A stretch of 64,000 bases of DNA from Derxia gummosa DSM 723 (GTDB taxonomy: Bacteria > Pseudomonadota > Gammaproteobacteria > Burkholderiales > Burkholderiaceae_E), in NCBI RefSeq assembly GCF_000482785.1, contig NZ_AXWS01000013.1, positions 291,708 through 355,707 of the forward strand, in the 5' to 3' direction. A program made the position numbers and the translations under genes. The notes beneath the pieces are model-generated. The model did not search any database and had not been told where the DNA came from. It worked only from the letters and a program-made list of their open reading frames with translations. Positions within the stretch are counted from its first letter, which is position 1, and every line of letters starts with the position of its first letter. Positions 8,060 to 16,393 of this stretch are shown one piece after another.

Positions 8060-9661
8060 CTAGAGCGCGAGGAAGTGCCTCACCTCGGGCCGGCCGCCAC
8101 CGCGCTGGAAGCGCAGCAGCCCGGCCTGGAGGTCGGCATCGGCATGAGACACGCGGTGGTGCTGGCGCAGATGCTCGGCCCAGGACTCGACGAGAAACCA
8201 CTCGACCACGCGCTCCGGGTCGGCGGCGTCCTCCTGCACGCCCCAGGCATAGGCGCCGTCGCGCCGGCGCTGATCCGACAGCCGCCGCAGCACCGCGAGG
8301 AAGTCGGCGCGCTCGTCGGCGCCGATGCGGTACTCGATCTGCACCATCACCGGCCCGCGGTCGTGCGCCACCTCGTCGGCCAGCGCCGGCTCGGGCCAGT
8401 GGTGCGAGGGCGTGAGGTCGGCCTCGCCGGGCGGCAGGCGCAGGCGGTGGAAGACGGCCGCCATCAGCAGCAGGCCGGCGGCCGCCGCCACGAGCGTCAT
8501 CGGCACGCCGACGCGCTGCGCCACCAGCCCCCAGCCGAGGCTGCCGGCCGCCATCGCGCCGTTGAAGACCGTGAGGTACACCGCCAGCCCGCGCCCGCGT
8601 ACCCAGTTGGGCAGCACCGATTGCGTGACGCCGTTGAGCGAGGTGAGCGCGACGATCCAGCCCACGCCCAGCAGCGCGAGCAGCGCCACCGCGAGCCATT
8701 GCGGCGGCGCGAGCACAAGCCCGCCGAGCACGCCCGCCGCGATGAGCGAGGCGAGCAGCAGCAGGCCGTTGGCATCGAGCCGCGCGCGCAGCCGGGGCAT
8801 GACGATGGCGCCGCCGATCGCGCCCGCGCCCACCGCGCCCATGAGCAGGCCGTAGAAGCCCGCGCCGCCGCCGAGCATCTGGCGCGCGACCAGCGGCAGC
8901 AGCGCCCAGGCCGCGCTCGCGAAGGCGAAGAACACCGCCGCGCGCAGCAGCACCACATGCAGCTCGCGGCTCGCGCGCGCAAACCGCAGCCCGGCGCGGA
9001 AAGCGCTTGCAAAGCTCTCCTGCAAGCCGTCCTGCGGCGGCGGCGGACGCTTCCACCACAGCAGCGCGGCGATGACGAACACATAGCTCAGCACGTCGGC
9101 GCCGTAGGTGAGCGCCGCGCCGAAGGCCGCGAGCAGCGCGCCGCCGAGCGCCGGCCCGACCGCACGCGCGATGTTTACGCCGAGCGAATTGAGCGCGACC
9201 GCGCTGCGCAGGTCGGCGCGCGGCACCAGCTCCGGCACGATCGACTGCCAGGTCGGCCCCATGAGCGCCGCGCCCACGCCGCCCGCGAAGGTCAGCGCGA
9301 TCAGCAGCTCGACCGTGAGCGCGCCCGCGCGCGACAGCAGCAGCAGCGCGAGGCTCACCGCGCCGAGCAGCAGCTGCACGCCGATCAGGAAGCGGCGCCG
9401 GTCGAGGATGTCGGACAGCACGCCGGCCGGGATCGCGAGCAGGAACACGGGCAGCGTCGCCGCCGTCTGGATGAGCGCGGCGGCGGCGGGGCTGGGCGAC
9501 AGCTCGGTCACGAGCCAGCCGCTCGCCACGTCGCGCATGAAGCTGCCGATGTTGCCGAGCACGGTCGCGATCCAGAGCACGGCGAACACGGGCCGGCGCA
9601 GCGGGGCGAAGCTGCCGCCCGAAGCGGCGGCCGGCGCGGGGGAAGGGACGGCTTCAGTCAT
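8060..9661 (-). CDS. MFS exporter fused to an antibiotic-biosynthesis-monooxygenase-like domain
   Basis: A 533-residue protein. Residues about 20-425 form a twelve-helix EntS-type major facilitator, with DRRRFLIGVQ after helix 2 and a second-half loop VMPRLRARLD. Residues about 440-533 form a soluble domain (VMVQIEYRIGADERADFLAVL, and VEWFLVESWAEHLRQHHR) resembling small ferredoxin-like monooxygenase (ABM) proteins. This MFS_3 plus ABM layout is known in several proteobacteria; the tail's role is unknown. The ATG at 9661 overlaps the DoxX stop by eight bases. A copy of the recurrent palindrome lies at 8998-9011. Confidence 0.85.
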   Translation of the reverse strand: MTEAVPSPAPAAASGGSFAPLRRPVFAVLWIATVLGNIGSFMRDVASGWLVTELSPSPAAAALIQTAATLPVFLLAIPAGVLSDILDRRRFLIGVQLLLGAVSLALLLLSRAGALTVELLIALTFAGGVGAALMGPTWQSIVPELVPRADLRSAVALNSLGVNIARAVGPALGGALLAAFGAALTYGADVLSYVFVIAALLWWKRPPPPQDGLQESFASAFRAGLRFARASRELHVVLLRAAVFFAFASAAWALLPLVARQMLGGGAGFYGLLMGAVGAGAIGGAIVMPRLRARLDANGLLLLASLIAAGVLGGLVLAPPQWLAVALLALLGVGWIVALTSLNGVTQSVLPNWVRGRGLAVYLTVFNGAMAAGSLGWGLVAQRVGVPMTLVAAAAGLLLMAAVFHRLRLPPGEADLTPSHHWPEPALADEVAHDRGPVMVQIEYRIGADERADFLAVLRRLSDQRRRDGAYAWGVQEDAADPERVVEWFLVESWAEHLRQHHRVSHADADLQAGLLRFQRGGGRPEVRHFLAL

Positions 9662-10049
9662 CGCGCGGCTCCCGCAGGTCGTGCCAGGCGACGAGCAGGA
9701 AGCCGCCGACCAGGCCCAGATGCTCGAAGAAGGCGTTCTCGGCCATGAAGCGCTCACCGGCCGGCAACTCCCAGAAGCGCAGCGCGACGAAGGTCGCGCC
9801 GAGCGTGAACAGCGCGAGCAGCAGCGCGCCGAGCCAGCGCGCGACGCCGCTGAGCACGAGCGCCGAGGCGCCGAGTTCGAGCGCGATCACACCGACCGCG
9901 AGCGGCAGCGCCGGTTGCAGGCCGAAGTGCCGCATCTCGGCAACGGCGCCGGCCGGATCGAAGGCCTTGACCAGGCCACCCTGGAGGTAGGCGGCGCACA
10001 GCAGCAGCAGCGCCACCCAGCGCAGGCGCGGATCGAGGCGCGCCCCCAT
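9654..10049 (-). CDS. DoxX family membrane protein
   Basis: A 131-residue protein with four hydrophobic helices (about residues 9-26, 47-66, 71-90 and 108-122) and the DoxX-like motif GGLVKAFDPAGAVAEM after helix 1. DoxX-family proteins are inner-membrane proteins linked to redox or thiosulfate metabolism in some organisms; no specific role can be assigned here. Its start overlaps the amidohydrolase stop (TGATG) and its end overlaps the MFS start, so it sits in the middle of a tightly coupled operon. Confidence 0.8.
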   Translation of the reverse strand: MGARLDPRLRWVALLLLCAAYLQGGLVKAFDPAGAVAEMRHFGLQPALPLAVGVIALELGASALVLSGVARWLGALLLALFTLGATFVALRFWELPAGERFMAENAFFEHLGLVGGFLLVAWHDLREPRDD

Positions 10050-11947
10050 CACACCGCCCAGCAGGCGCAGCCGAGCGCGCCCCAGAAGCCCGCGGTGTCG
10101 GCCACCGGCACGCCGCTGCCCCAGGCCCGCGCATGCGCATGGCCGTGCACCCCGCAAGCGCTTGCACAACCGCAGCCCGCGCCCGCGAGCACGCCCGGGC
10201 CGGCGCGCAGCGCGGCCTGCATCGGCCGGCCGCCCTCGCCCCAGGCCGCATAGCCGCCGTAGCGGCGCACCGGCGACCAGTCGGGCATCGCGGGCGGCGG
10301 GCCGTCGGTGTCGAGCGCGGCGAAATCGCCCGCGCCCCACACCACCTTGCCGCCCACCATCGTCAGCAGCGAACTCGTGCCGGCGATGTCGGCCTCGGCG
10401 CAGGCGAAGAAGTCGCGGTCGGGCACGACCAGATCGGCGAGCTGGCCCGGCGCGATGCGACCCTTCTTGCCTTCCTCGTTCGAGAACCAGGTGACGTTCT
10501 CGGTCCACATGCGCAGCGCGTCGTCGCGGCTCAGGCAGTTGCGGCGCGGCGTGAGCTGGAGCCCGCCCACGGTCCGGCCGGTGATGAGCCAGCTCAGCGA
10601 CACCCAGGGGTTGTACGAGGCGACGCGCGTGGCATCGGTGCCGGCCGACACCTTCACGCCCTTGCCGAGCAGGCGCGCGACCGGCGGCGTGGCCTCGGCC
10701 GCCGCCGCGCCGTAGCGCGCGACGAAATCCTCGCCCTGGTAGGCCATGCGGTGCTGCACGGCCACGCCGCCGCCGAGCGCCGCGACGCGGTCCATCGACG
10801 CCTCGGAAATCGTCTCGGCATGGTCGAAGAACCAGTTGAGGCCGGCGAGCGGAATGTCGCGGTTGACGCGCTCGAACACGTCGAGCGCGCGGCGGATGGT
10901 CTCGTCGTAGGTGGCGTGCATGCGCCAGGGCCAGCGGTTCTCGGCCAGGATGCGCACCACCTGTTCCAGCTCGCCTTCCATCTCGGGGCCGAGTTCGGGG
11001 CGCGGCTCGCGGAAGTCCTCGAAGTCGGCGGCCGAGAACACCAGCATCTCGCCCGCGCCGTTGTGGCGGAAATAGTCGTCGCCCTGGCGGTAGCGCGAAC
11101 TCGCGGCCCAGCGCAGGAAGTCTTCCTTCTCCTGCTTCGGCTTTTGCGTGAACAGGTTGTAGGCGAGGCGCACGGTGAGCTGGCCGGCCTCGGCCAGTTC
11201 GCGGATCACCTCGTAGTCCTCGGGATAGTTCTGGAAGCCGCCGCCCGCGTCGATCGCGCCCGTCACGCCCAGCCGGTTCAGCTCGCGCATGAAGTGGCGC
11301 GTCGAGTTGATCTGGTACTCCGGAGGCAGCTTTGGCCCCTTGGCGAGCGTGGCGTAGAGGATGCCGGCGTTGGGCTTGGCGAGCAGCAGGCCGGTCGGGT
11401 TGCCGGCGCTGTCGCGCGCGATCTCGCCGCCGGGCGGCGCGGGCGTGTCGCGCGTGTAGCCGACGGCGCGCAGCGCGGCGCCGTTGAGCAGCGCGCGGTC
11501 GTAGAGGTGGAGGATGAAGACCGGCGTGTCGGGCGCGACGGCGTTGATCTCGTCGAGCGTCGGCAGGCGCTTTTCAGCGAACTGGTGCTCGGTGAAGCCG
11601 CCCACCACGCGCACCCATTGCGGCGCGGGCGTGATCGCCACCTGCGCGCGGAGCATGGCCATCGCGTCGGCGAGGCTGGTCACGCCGTCCCAGCGCAGTT
11701 CGAGGTTGAAGTTGAGCCCGCCGCGGATCAGGTGCAGGTGGTTGTCGATGAGGCCGGGCAGCACCGGCCGGCGGCGCAGGTCGATCACGCGGGTGGCCGG
11801 GCCGGCAAGCGGCAGCACGTCTGCGGCCCGGCCGACGCTGGCGAAGCGGCCGTCGCGGATGGCGACGGCGTCAGCCTCGGGGTTGGCGCGGTCGAGCGTG
11901 GTGAAGCGGCCGTTGTGCAGGATGAGGTCGGGGGCGGTGTCAGCCAT
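10049..11947 (-). CDS. YtcJ-like metal-dependent amidohydrolase (amidohydrolase family 3)
   Basis: A 632-residue hydrolase. The N-terminal beta-sandwich (ILHNGRFTTLDRANPEADAVAIRDGRF) is followed by the metal-binding DNHLHL near residue 70, a TIM-barrel with FDHAETI and GTDATR, and the closing NEEGKKGRIAPGQLADLVV typical of YtcJ proteins. These enzymes are zinc-type amidases of mostly unknown substrate. The last 60 residues (Gly-, Ala-, Cys- and His-rich, GCGCASACGVHGHAHAR) extend beyond the usual fold end and may bind metal. AAGGAG precedes the ATG. The gene overlaps XapX upstream (8 bases) and DoxX downstream (1 base). Recurrent palindrome at 10153-10166. Confidence 0.88.
   Translation of the reverse strand: MADTAPDLILHNGRFTTLDRANPEADAVAIRDGRFASVGRAADVLPLAGPATRVIDLRRRPVLPGLIDNHLHLIRGGLNFNLELRWDGVTSLADAMAMLRAQVAITPAPQWVRVVGGFTEHQFAEKRLPTLDEINAVAPDTPVFILHLYDRALLNGAALRAVGYTRDTPAPPGGEIARDSAGNPTGLLLAKPNAGILYATLAKGPKLPPEYQINSTRHFMRELNRLGVTGAIDAGGGFQNYPEDYEVIRELAEAGQLTVRLAYNLFTQKPKQEKEDFLRWAASSRYRQGDDYFRHNGAGEMLVFSAADFEDFREPRPELGPEMEGELEQVVRILAENRWPWRMHATYDETIRRALDVFERVNRDIPLAGLNWFFDHAETISEASMDRVAALGGGVAVQHRMAYQGEDFVARYGAAAAEATPPVARLLGKGVKVSAGTDATRVASYNPWVSLSWLITGRTVGGLQLTPRRNCLSRDDALRMWTENVTWFSNEEGKKGRIAPGQLADLVVPDRDFFACAEADIAGTSSLLTMVGGKVVWGAGDFAALDTDGPPPAMPDWSPVRRYGGYAAWGEGGRPMQAALRAGPGVLAGAGCGCASACGVHGHAHARAWGSGVPVADTAGFWGALGCACWAV
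10153..10166. repeat. Recurrent 14-bp palindrome (first base differs)
   Basis: CGCAAGCGCTTGCA near the 3' end of the YtcJ-like gene; same sequence as the copy at 1533. Confidence 0.55.
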
Positions 11948-12278
11948 GGCGCGGCTCCTTCGAAGGGTGGGCGGGCGCGGCGGATTCGCCGGCGGCGTCT
12001 AGGCGGGCGGCCTCGGCGCTGCCGGCCGCGAGCGCGACCGGCGCGGCGCAGCGCGGCAGCTCGCCGAACACATGCGGCTTCACCTGCTCATGCAGCCAGG
12101 ACTGCCGCGCCACCGGATCGACCCAGCGCTTGACCAGCGGCGGCAGCTGCTCGCCGACGAGGATGCCGAGCAGTCCCACGAGCGCGATGACCGGCGGCGC
12201 CGGCGAACGCACCTGGAACAGCGCGTAGATGACGCCGACGAGCATGCCGACGCCGAGCGATAGCAGGTAGGGCTTCAT
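11940..12278 (-). CDS. XapX domain (DUF1427) small membrane protein
   Basis: A 112-residue protein whose first 55 residues carry two hydrophobic helices and the XapX signature (SLGVGMLVGVIYALFQVRSP, then PPVIALVGLLGILVGEQ). The polar tail is rich in Ala, Glu and Pro. XapX proteins are frequent partners of YtcJ amidohydrolases and isochorismatase-like hydrolases in Burkholderiales, the same order as here. Function unknown; inner-membrane location predicted. GGGAGCG lies upstream of the ATG. It starts 17 bases after the isochorismatase-like gene. Confidence 0.85.
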   Translation of the reverse strand: MKPYLLSLGVGMLVGVIYALFQVRSPAPPVIALVGLLGILVGEQLPPLVKRWVDPVARQSWLHEQVKPHVFGELPRCAAPVALAAGSAEAARLDAAGESAAPAHPSKEPRHG

Positions 12279-12295
12279 GGCCGCGCGCTCCCGCC

Positions 12296-12949
12296 TCAGC
12301 CCTCGTGGGCGTTGAACATCGTCTTGGCGTAGTTGATGCCGATGCCGTAGGCGCCGCCCCAGTGCCTGGCGATGCCGGTGGTCATGTCGTAGGTCTCGGT
12401 GCGGGCCCAGTCGCGCTGGAGTTCGAGCAGGTATTGCAGCGAGGTCATGGGCCGCGCGCCGGCCTGGACCATGCGCTGCATCGCGCGTTCATGCGCCTCG
12501 GCCGACACGTCGCCGCAGGCGTCGGCAATCACGTACACCTCGAAGCCCTGGTCGATCGCCGACAGCGCCGGCCCGACGATGCACACGCTGGTCCACAGCC
12601 CCGCGAGCACGATGCGCGTCTTGCCGATGCGGTTGACCTCGGCGATCACGGCTGCGTCTTCCCAGGTGTTCATCGAGGTACGGTCGAGCATCGCCTTGCC
12701 CTCGAAGGCCTCGGTGATCTCGCTGAACATCGGGCCGGAAAAGCTCTTCTCGGCCACCGTCGTGAGGATGGTGCTGACGCCGAAGCCGGCCGCCCCGCGC
12801 GAGACCAGCGCCGCGTTGTTGCGCAGCGTGACCGCGTCGATGGAATGCGTCGCGAAGGACATCTGCGACTGGAAGTCGATGAGGATGAGGGTGTGGTCGG
12901 CGGGCGAGAGCAGGAGGGCGCCGGGGGTGGGCTTGGCTTCGATCGACAT
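12296..12949 (-). CDS. Isochorismatase-like (YcaC-type) cysteine hydrolase
   Basis: A 217-residue hydrolase of the isochorismatase superfamily. The aspartate of the triad is in LILIDFQSQM (about residue 24) and the nucleophilic cysteine lies in GLWTSVCIVGPAL (about residue 121), preceded by the usual cis-peptide strand RIVLAG. The YcaC-like features are TTVAEKSFSGPMF and the C-terminal GIGINYAKTMF. The substrate is unknown; amides or N-carbamoyl compounds are typical. The ATG at 12949 has GGAG upstream and removes a basic, non-homologous extension. First gene of the leftward operon that continues through XapX, YtcJ, DoxX and the MFS gene. Confidence 0.88.
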   Translation of the reverse strand: MSIEAKPTPGALLLSPADHTLILIDFQSQMSFATHSIDAVTLRNNAALVSRGAAGFGVSTILTTVAEKSFSGPMFSEITEAFEGKAMLDRTSMNTWEDAAVIAEVNRIGKTRIVLAGLWTSVCIVGPALSAIDQGFEVYVIADACGDVSAEAHERAMQRMVQAGARPMTSLQYLLELQRDWARTETYDMTTGIARHWGGAYGIGINYAKTMFNAHEG

Positions 12950-13321
12950 GGGGGGCTCCGGGGGTTGAAGGCGGAGCGATCGTCGGCGGTGGAGCAAACA
13001 GGCGTCTTGTCGAAAGGTACTGACGTTTGAAGCCTCGTATCACCCTTTCATCACCTTCTGGCGAGCAGCCCAACACGGCCAAAACATGGCTGCTCAGACT
13101 TTATGGAGATAAATAGCCCCAATCCGACAATTCGCTCTCATTCCGCAAATCACTTCAACTGAAACACTTCACCTTCTTCTCTAACGTGGCAAATTCACCA
13201 ATCCACGACCAACAAGCATCAAGGAAGAGCTATAGCCTCAAGCGCAATCGCGCACAACATAGTGCTATGCTGCAGTAAACAATCGCGAACAACCCCCTAG
13301 ATATTTGATTCGGAGAAAAAC
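12950..13321. other. Non-coding junction into the first A+T-rich island
   Basis: No gene is visible in these 372 bases. Composition shifts from G+C-rich to A+T-richer after about 13020, marking the left edge of the island. It should contain the leftward promoter of the isochorismatase operon and the rightward promoter of the DUF2971 gene. The only candidate I see for the latter is an extended -10-like TGCTATGCT at 13263-13271, without a good -35. Confidence 0.4.
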
Positions 13322-14254
13322 GTGGCACTACAAACCCATGATTGGATTTCATCTCAGGTCGATTTATGCAAATCAAAAAATACTTTCCCCAAAAAATTAT
13401 ATCGATTTCGCACAATTAGACAAAGCAACGATAATTACAAGAATTTTATCGTGGATAGGGAAATTGCCTTGGGTGAAGTTTTTTTAGCTCAATTTGGCCA
13501 ATTAAATGACCCCGCCGAAGGAAATTTTATTCTTTCTTTTGGTGACATCGAACGCGCAACGGAATATTTTGCCCGAATCCTCACGCCGGAGTCGTGGCGA
13601 CAATCTGTTCCACCAAACCCTCAATTAAAAAAGATCATTCTTGCAGAAGCAAGAGCGAGAGCCACTCAAGTAATCTACGAGTACGGCAATTATGTAAGCA
13701 ACGTAATTCAAGACATGCGCTTCTTTACGAGAGAGTTCATTCGTTCCGCCAGTTTTTGCGAAATGCCAGACAATCAAATGATGTGGGCTCACTATGGAAA
13801 AATGATAAATCATATAGGAGATGAAATTCCCGGCGGCGGCATTTGTCTCGAATATGAAGTGGATCAAACTTGGTCACGAGCCAATTTAGACAAAGTCATT
13901 TACAGCGACTCAACGCCAGTATTCGAAATCTGCAATCGGCAGCACAATGAGCAGCATTGGTTGCAACAAGCCATTTATCGCAAAAATACAGCTTGGCAAG
14001 GCGAAGCAGAATGGCGAATTTCATCAGTATTCCCCATGAAAGCAGATCAAAATAGAGCAGTAAATAGAACCACGCAAGGCTCGATTGTCCACATTAACAA
14101 TGCACCATCAAGAATTATATTTGGGCACAAAATGCCCGGCGACTTTAAGGAGAAAATAGCAACCGAAATCAGAGAAAAGAAAAGAGACGCAAGAATAGCA
14201 GAGGCCAAACTCCAGATGTCAAATGGAACAATTCAGATTATAGATCTGGAATAA
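13322..14254 (+). CDS. DUF2971 family protein
   Basis: A 310-residue soluble protein with the DUF2971 hallmarks in order: LYRFRT near residue 26, QLNDPAEGNF near residue 58, SFCEMPDNQMMWAHYG near residue 143, GGICLEYEV near residue 173 and KNTAWQGEAEWRI near residue 224. The biochemical role of the family is unknown, and members are often found in mobile or anti-phage gene neighbourhoods. Translation starts at GTG 13322, decided by the clear GGAG six bases upstream. The gene is much richer in A+T than the backbone, with frequent AAA and ATT codons, so it was probably acquired. Confidence 0.8.
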   Translation: MALQTHDWISSQVDLCKSKNTFPKKLYRFRTIRQSNDNYKNFIVDREIALGEVFLAQFGQLNDPAEGNFILSFGDIERATEYFARILTPESWRQSVPPNPQLKKIILAEARARATQVIYEYGNYVSNVIQDMRFFTREFIRSASFCEMPDNQMMWAHYGKMINHIGDEIPGGGICLEYEVDQTWSRANLDKVIYSDSTPVFEICNRQHNEQHWLQQAIYRKNTAWQGEAEWRISSVFPMKADQNRAVNRTTQGSIVHINNAPSRIIFGHKMPGDFKEKIATEIREKKRDARIAEAKLQMSNGTIQIIDLE

Positions 14255-14615
14255 CCGATTATTCGCAGTAAAGCTTATCGGCACCTGTCATGGAACGTCT
14301 GAAATTATCAGACCAAGATCAGCTTCTTGACAGACGGGGAAGCCCTTGGCCCCAGTTAACGGCGAATCCGAGGCATTTTTGTCGAAGTTGAACCTACAGT
14401 TAGGCTGGTGACAAATTTTGAAGAGAATACGCCACTAGGGATACTCTTCACAAAGCCCCTCAACGCGACAGCTTCGTATTTCGAGGGTGAAGTTGGATGA
14501 ATTGCCGAGGCATTTTCGCTTCCAATGCCGTTTTACTTGGCGAACGGATCATATTCATCTCCCCGGCAGCGACTCAATCAGGCTCGATGCCACTTGCTGC
14601 CTCCATTCGCACCGC
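14255..14615. other. Non-coding stretch left of the IS remnant
   Basis: I see no gene in these 361 bases. They contain the left copy of a 20-bp direct repeat (14328-14347) and unremarkable A+T-richer sequence. The left end of the insertion sequence should fall here, but I could not identify its terminal inverted repeat by eye. Confidence 0.4.
14328..14347 (+). repeat. Direct repeat, left copy
   Basis: TGACAGACGGGGAAGCCCTT, matching 15732-15751 at 19 of 20 positions. The two copies bracket the IS5-type remnant and are about 1.4 kb apart. They may be remains of a duplicated segment rather than target-site duplications, which are far shorter for IS5 elements. Confidence 0.6.
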
Positions 14616-15471
14616 CTATACCAACTGCCGGCGTGCCATGAACAGATTCGTCAACGCAAACAGCGAATGAATCTGCGCGGTGTTCTTCTCCAGCCCGCGA
14701 TAGCGAACGTTGGTGAATCCGAGCTGCCGCTTGATGACCCGGAACAGATGCTCGACCCACGCCCGCACTTTCGAGATCAGGTGATTAATCTGGCGATCCA
14801 CCTGCCAGCGTGGCTCACCAGGCGTCTTGCGAAGGGCAATGCCGAGGAATTGCCGGCGCTCGGCGCAGCGCCAGCGATATCGGGATAGTCGTAGCCGCGA
14901 TCCGCCCAGACGACTGTCTCCTCGCCGTGCAGCAGATCGTCGAAATGGCATTTGTCGTTGACGCTGGCGGCGCTGGGGACGACGGTATGCACCAAGCCCG
15001 TTCAGCATCGACGCCAATATGGGCCTTCATGCCGAAGTACCACTGCTGGCCATTTTTCGTCTGCGTCATGTCCGGATCGCGCTGGCCATCGGCATTCTTC
15101 GTCGAACTTGGGGCGTTGATGATCGTGGCGGTGCGCAGGATCAGCCCGCGCGACTTGAGCAATTGCTGGACTTCGGTGCCGATGGCTTCGGTGAGCTTGT
15201 GCTTTTCCAGCAGGTGGCGGAATCGCAGGATCGCGGTGTTGGACGAAATGGCGTCGTCAATCAGGCTCAGCCCGGCAAACCGACGTATCGATTCGCTTTC
15301 GTGCAGTTCGTCTTCCATTGCCAGATCGGATAGCGCGAACCATTGCTGCATGAAGTACACGCGCAGCATCGCTTCGAGCGGCAGCGTCGGGCGGCCGCCG
15401 CGCGGATTGGTCTTCGGGTAATGGGGTTCGATTACTGAATCGTTCACGAGACTGCTCGCGTTGATATGCAA
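14616..15471 (-). pseudogene. Broken IS5-family transposase
   Basis: A DDE transposase of the IS5 type spread over three frames. Reading leftward, frame one (15471 to about 15000) has EPHYPKTNPRGGRPTLPLEA, FMQQWFALSDLAMEDEL, INAPSSTKNADGQRDPDM and WYFGMKAHIGVDAE. It then shifts to HTVVPSAASVND with the DDE-region LLHGEETVVWADRGYDYPD (about 14995-14880), and shifts again to VRAWVEHLFRVIKRQLGF and FALTNLFMARRQL (about 14880-14616). The first 40 or so residues of a normal family member are also missing. Two frameshifts plus N-terminal loss mean it cannot make a working transposase. Confidence 0.9.
14616..15471 (-). mobile_element. IS5-type insertion sequence remnant
   Basis: Extent given by the recognisable transposase residues; the terminal inverted repeats were not found. 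The element sits between the DUF2971 gene and the cassette array and is decayed, so the island is not recent. Confidence 0.7.
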
Positions 15472-15832
15472 GGTTAGAGCTGCGTGGGGATGCCCTGCTT
15501 AATTCTGTGGGACCGCGTAATTGCCAAGCTCAGCCAACAATCGAGACCCTTGCGCACGTCTTTCATCAAGGCTAGAGGTGATTCGAGTGCCTCGCAAACC
15601 GGTTGTAATTCGTAGTCTTTTCCTTGACGATTTGACGTTGTGAGTTCTTATTGAGCAATTGGCCGAAGGTCGTGATTCAATGGCTGGTTTTTCGTGTGCC
15701 TGAAATCATTCAAGTCGGGGCTGGCTTTTTCTGACAGACGGGAAAGCCCTTTTAGTGGACTTGAGGGGCGCGACGCTTGCGGCGCGTCCCAGCCCCCGTA
15801 GGAGGCAAACTCGAGCCACGGGTTAGGGGATT
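15472..15832. other. Non-coding stretch with a degenerate attC-like end and a hairpin
   Basis: No convincing gene in 361 bases. It holds the right copy of the 20-bp direct repeat (15732-15751), a G+C-rich potential hairpin (GACGC and GCGTC arms around 15770-15786), and, directly after the lipoprotein stop, CCCTAACCCGT (complement of 15818-15828), which resembles the first core of the two attC sites to its right. A full attC cannot be drawn, so the site looks recombined or decayed. Confidence 0.4.
15732..15751 (+). repeat. Direct repeat, right copy
   Basis: TGACAGACGGGAAAGCCCTT, one mismatch from the copy at 14328-14347. Confidence 0.6.
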
Positions 15833-16297
15833 TCAAATATTGCATCTACTTATTTCTCCGCCAACCGCTCCGCTGCCGGAGTCGTCGGTATAAACGCCAT
15901 AGAATCCCCCCTTTGTTTCTAGGCTCACTATCTTTGTGAGTTTGTCGTTAACGAAATACAGGCTGTACTCGCCATTACGTTCGGTTCTTGCAGGGAGCGG
16001 GACTAACCCAAGACAAACAACAGCACCAGACCTAACTTTTCGGGAGGATGGATATTTGTATATGACGAAATCATCTTGCAGCAGGTGTGTTTCTGGATTA
16101 CCAAGCATGCTAACCACTTCGCTAGTTGAAGCACCAATCTCGATTTTTTTCGCATACTCTTTTGTTTCTTTAACTTCGCTGACGTATATCGATTTCTTTT
16201 CAACCTCAATCGGTTTCAGCGTTTCAACTCCGAGCCATACGCATCCATTGAGCGCGAGCATAAACACAAGGACAAGCAAGCGAGAAATACTAGGCAT
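15833..16297 (-). CDS. Cassette-borne lipoprotein with a BamE/SmpA-like motif
   Basis: A 154-residue exported protein. The signal peptide ends in the lipobox LNGC (cysteine near residue 19). The middle carries IEIGASTSEVVSMLGNPETH, the SmpA/BamE-type helix-turn motif, followed by strands with YKYPSSRKV and EYSLYFVNDKLTKIVS. The fold is therefore likely BamE-like, but this does not imply a role in outer-membrane protein assembly. Composition is A+T-rich. The gene starts 39 bases after the attC at 16336-16393 in the same orientation, as expected for an integron cassette. Confidence 0.7.
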   Translation of the reverse strand: MPSISRLLVLVFMLALNGCVWLGVETLKPIEVEKKSIYVSEVKETKEYAKKIEIGASTSEVVSMLGNPETHLLQDDFVIYKYPSSRKVRSGAVVCLGLVPLPARTERNGEYSLYFVNDKLTKIVSLETKGGFYGVYTDDSGSGAVGGEISRCNI

Positions 16298-16335
16298 ATA
16301 TAACCCCTAATTAGATTCATCATGCACGCTGTGCC

Positions 16336-16393
16336 GGATAACGATTGAATTCAGCGGCCGCCGAAGGCGGTCCGCTGGAATGATGGGTTAGCC
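16336..16393 (-). other. attC recombination site A
   Basis: On the minus strand the site begins with core GGCTAAC (16393-16387) and ends with core GTTATCC (16342-16336). Between them lies an imperfect palindrome: CAGCGG (16352-16357) pairs with CCGCTG (16372-16377) and CCGCC with GGCGG, leaving T16371 unpaired like the extrahelical bases of attC hairpins. Size (58 bp) and order match the short attC sites of Xanthomonas-type integron cassettes. The first core contains the stop codon of the preceding gene, a typical cassette feature. Confidence 0.75.

Noticed and set aside
14616-15471. Active insertion sequence
   Set aside because: Transposase has two frameshifts and lacks its N-terminus; no terminal inverted repeats seen.
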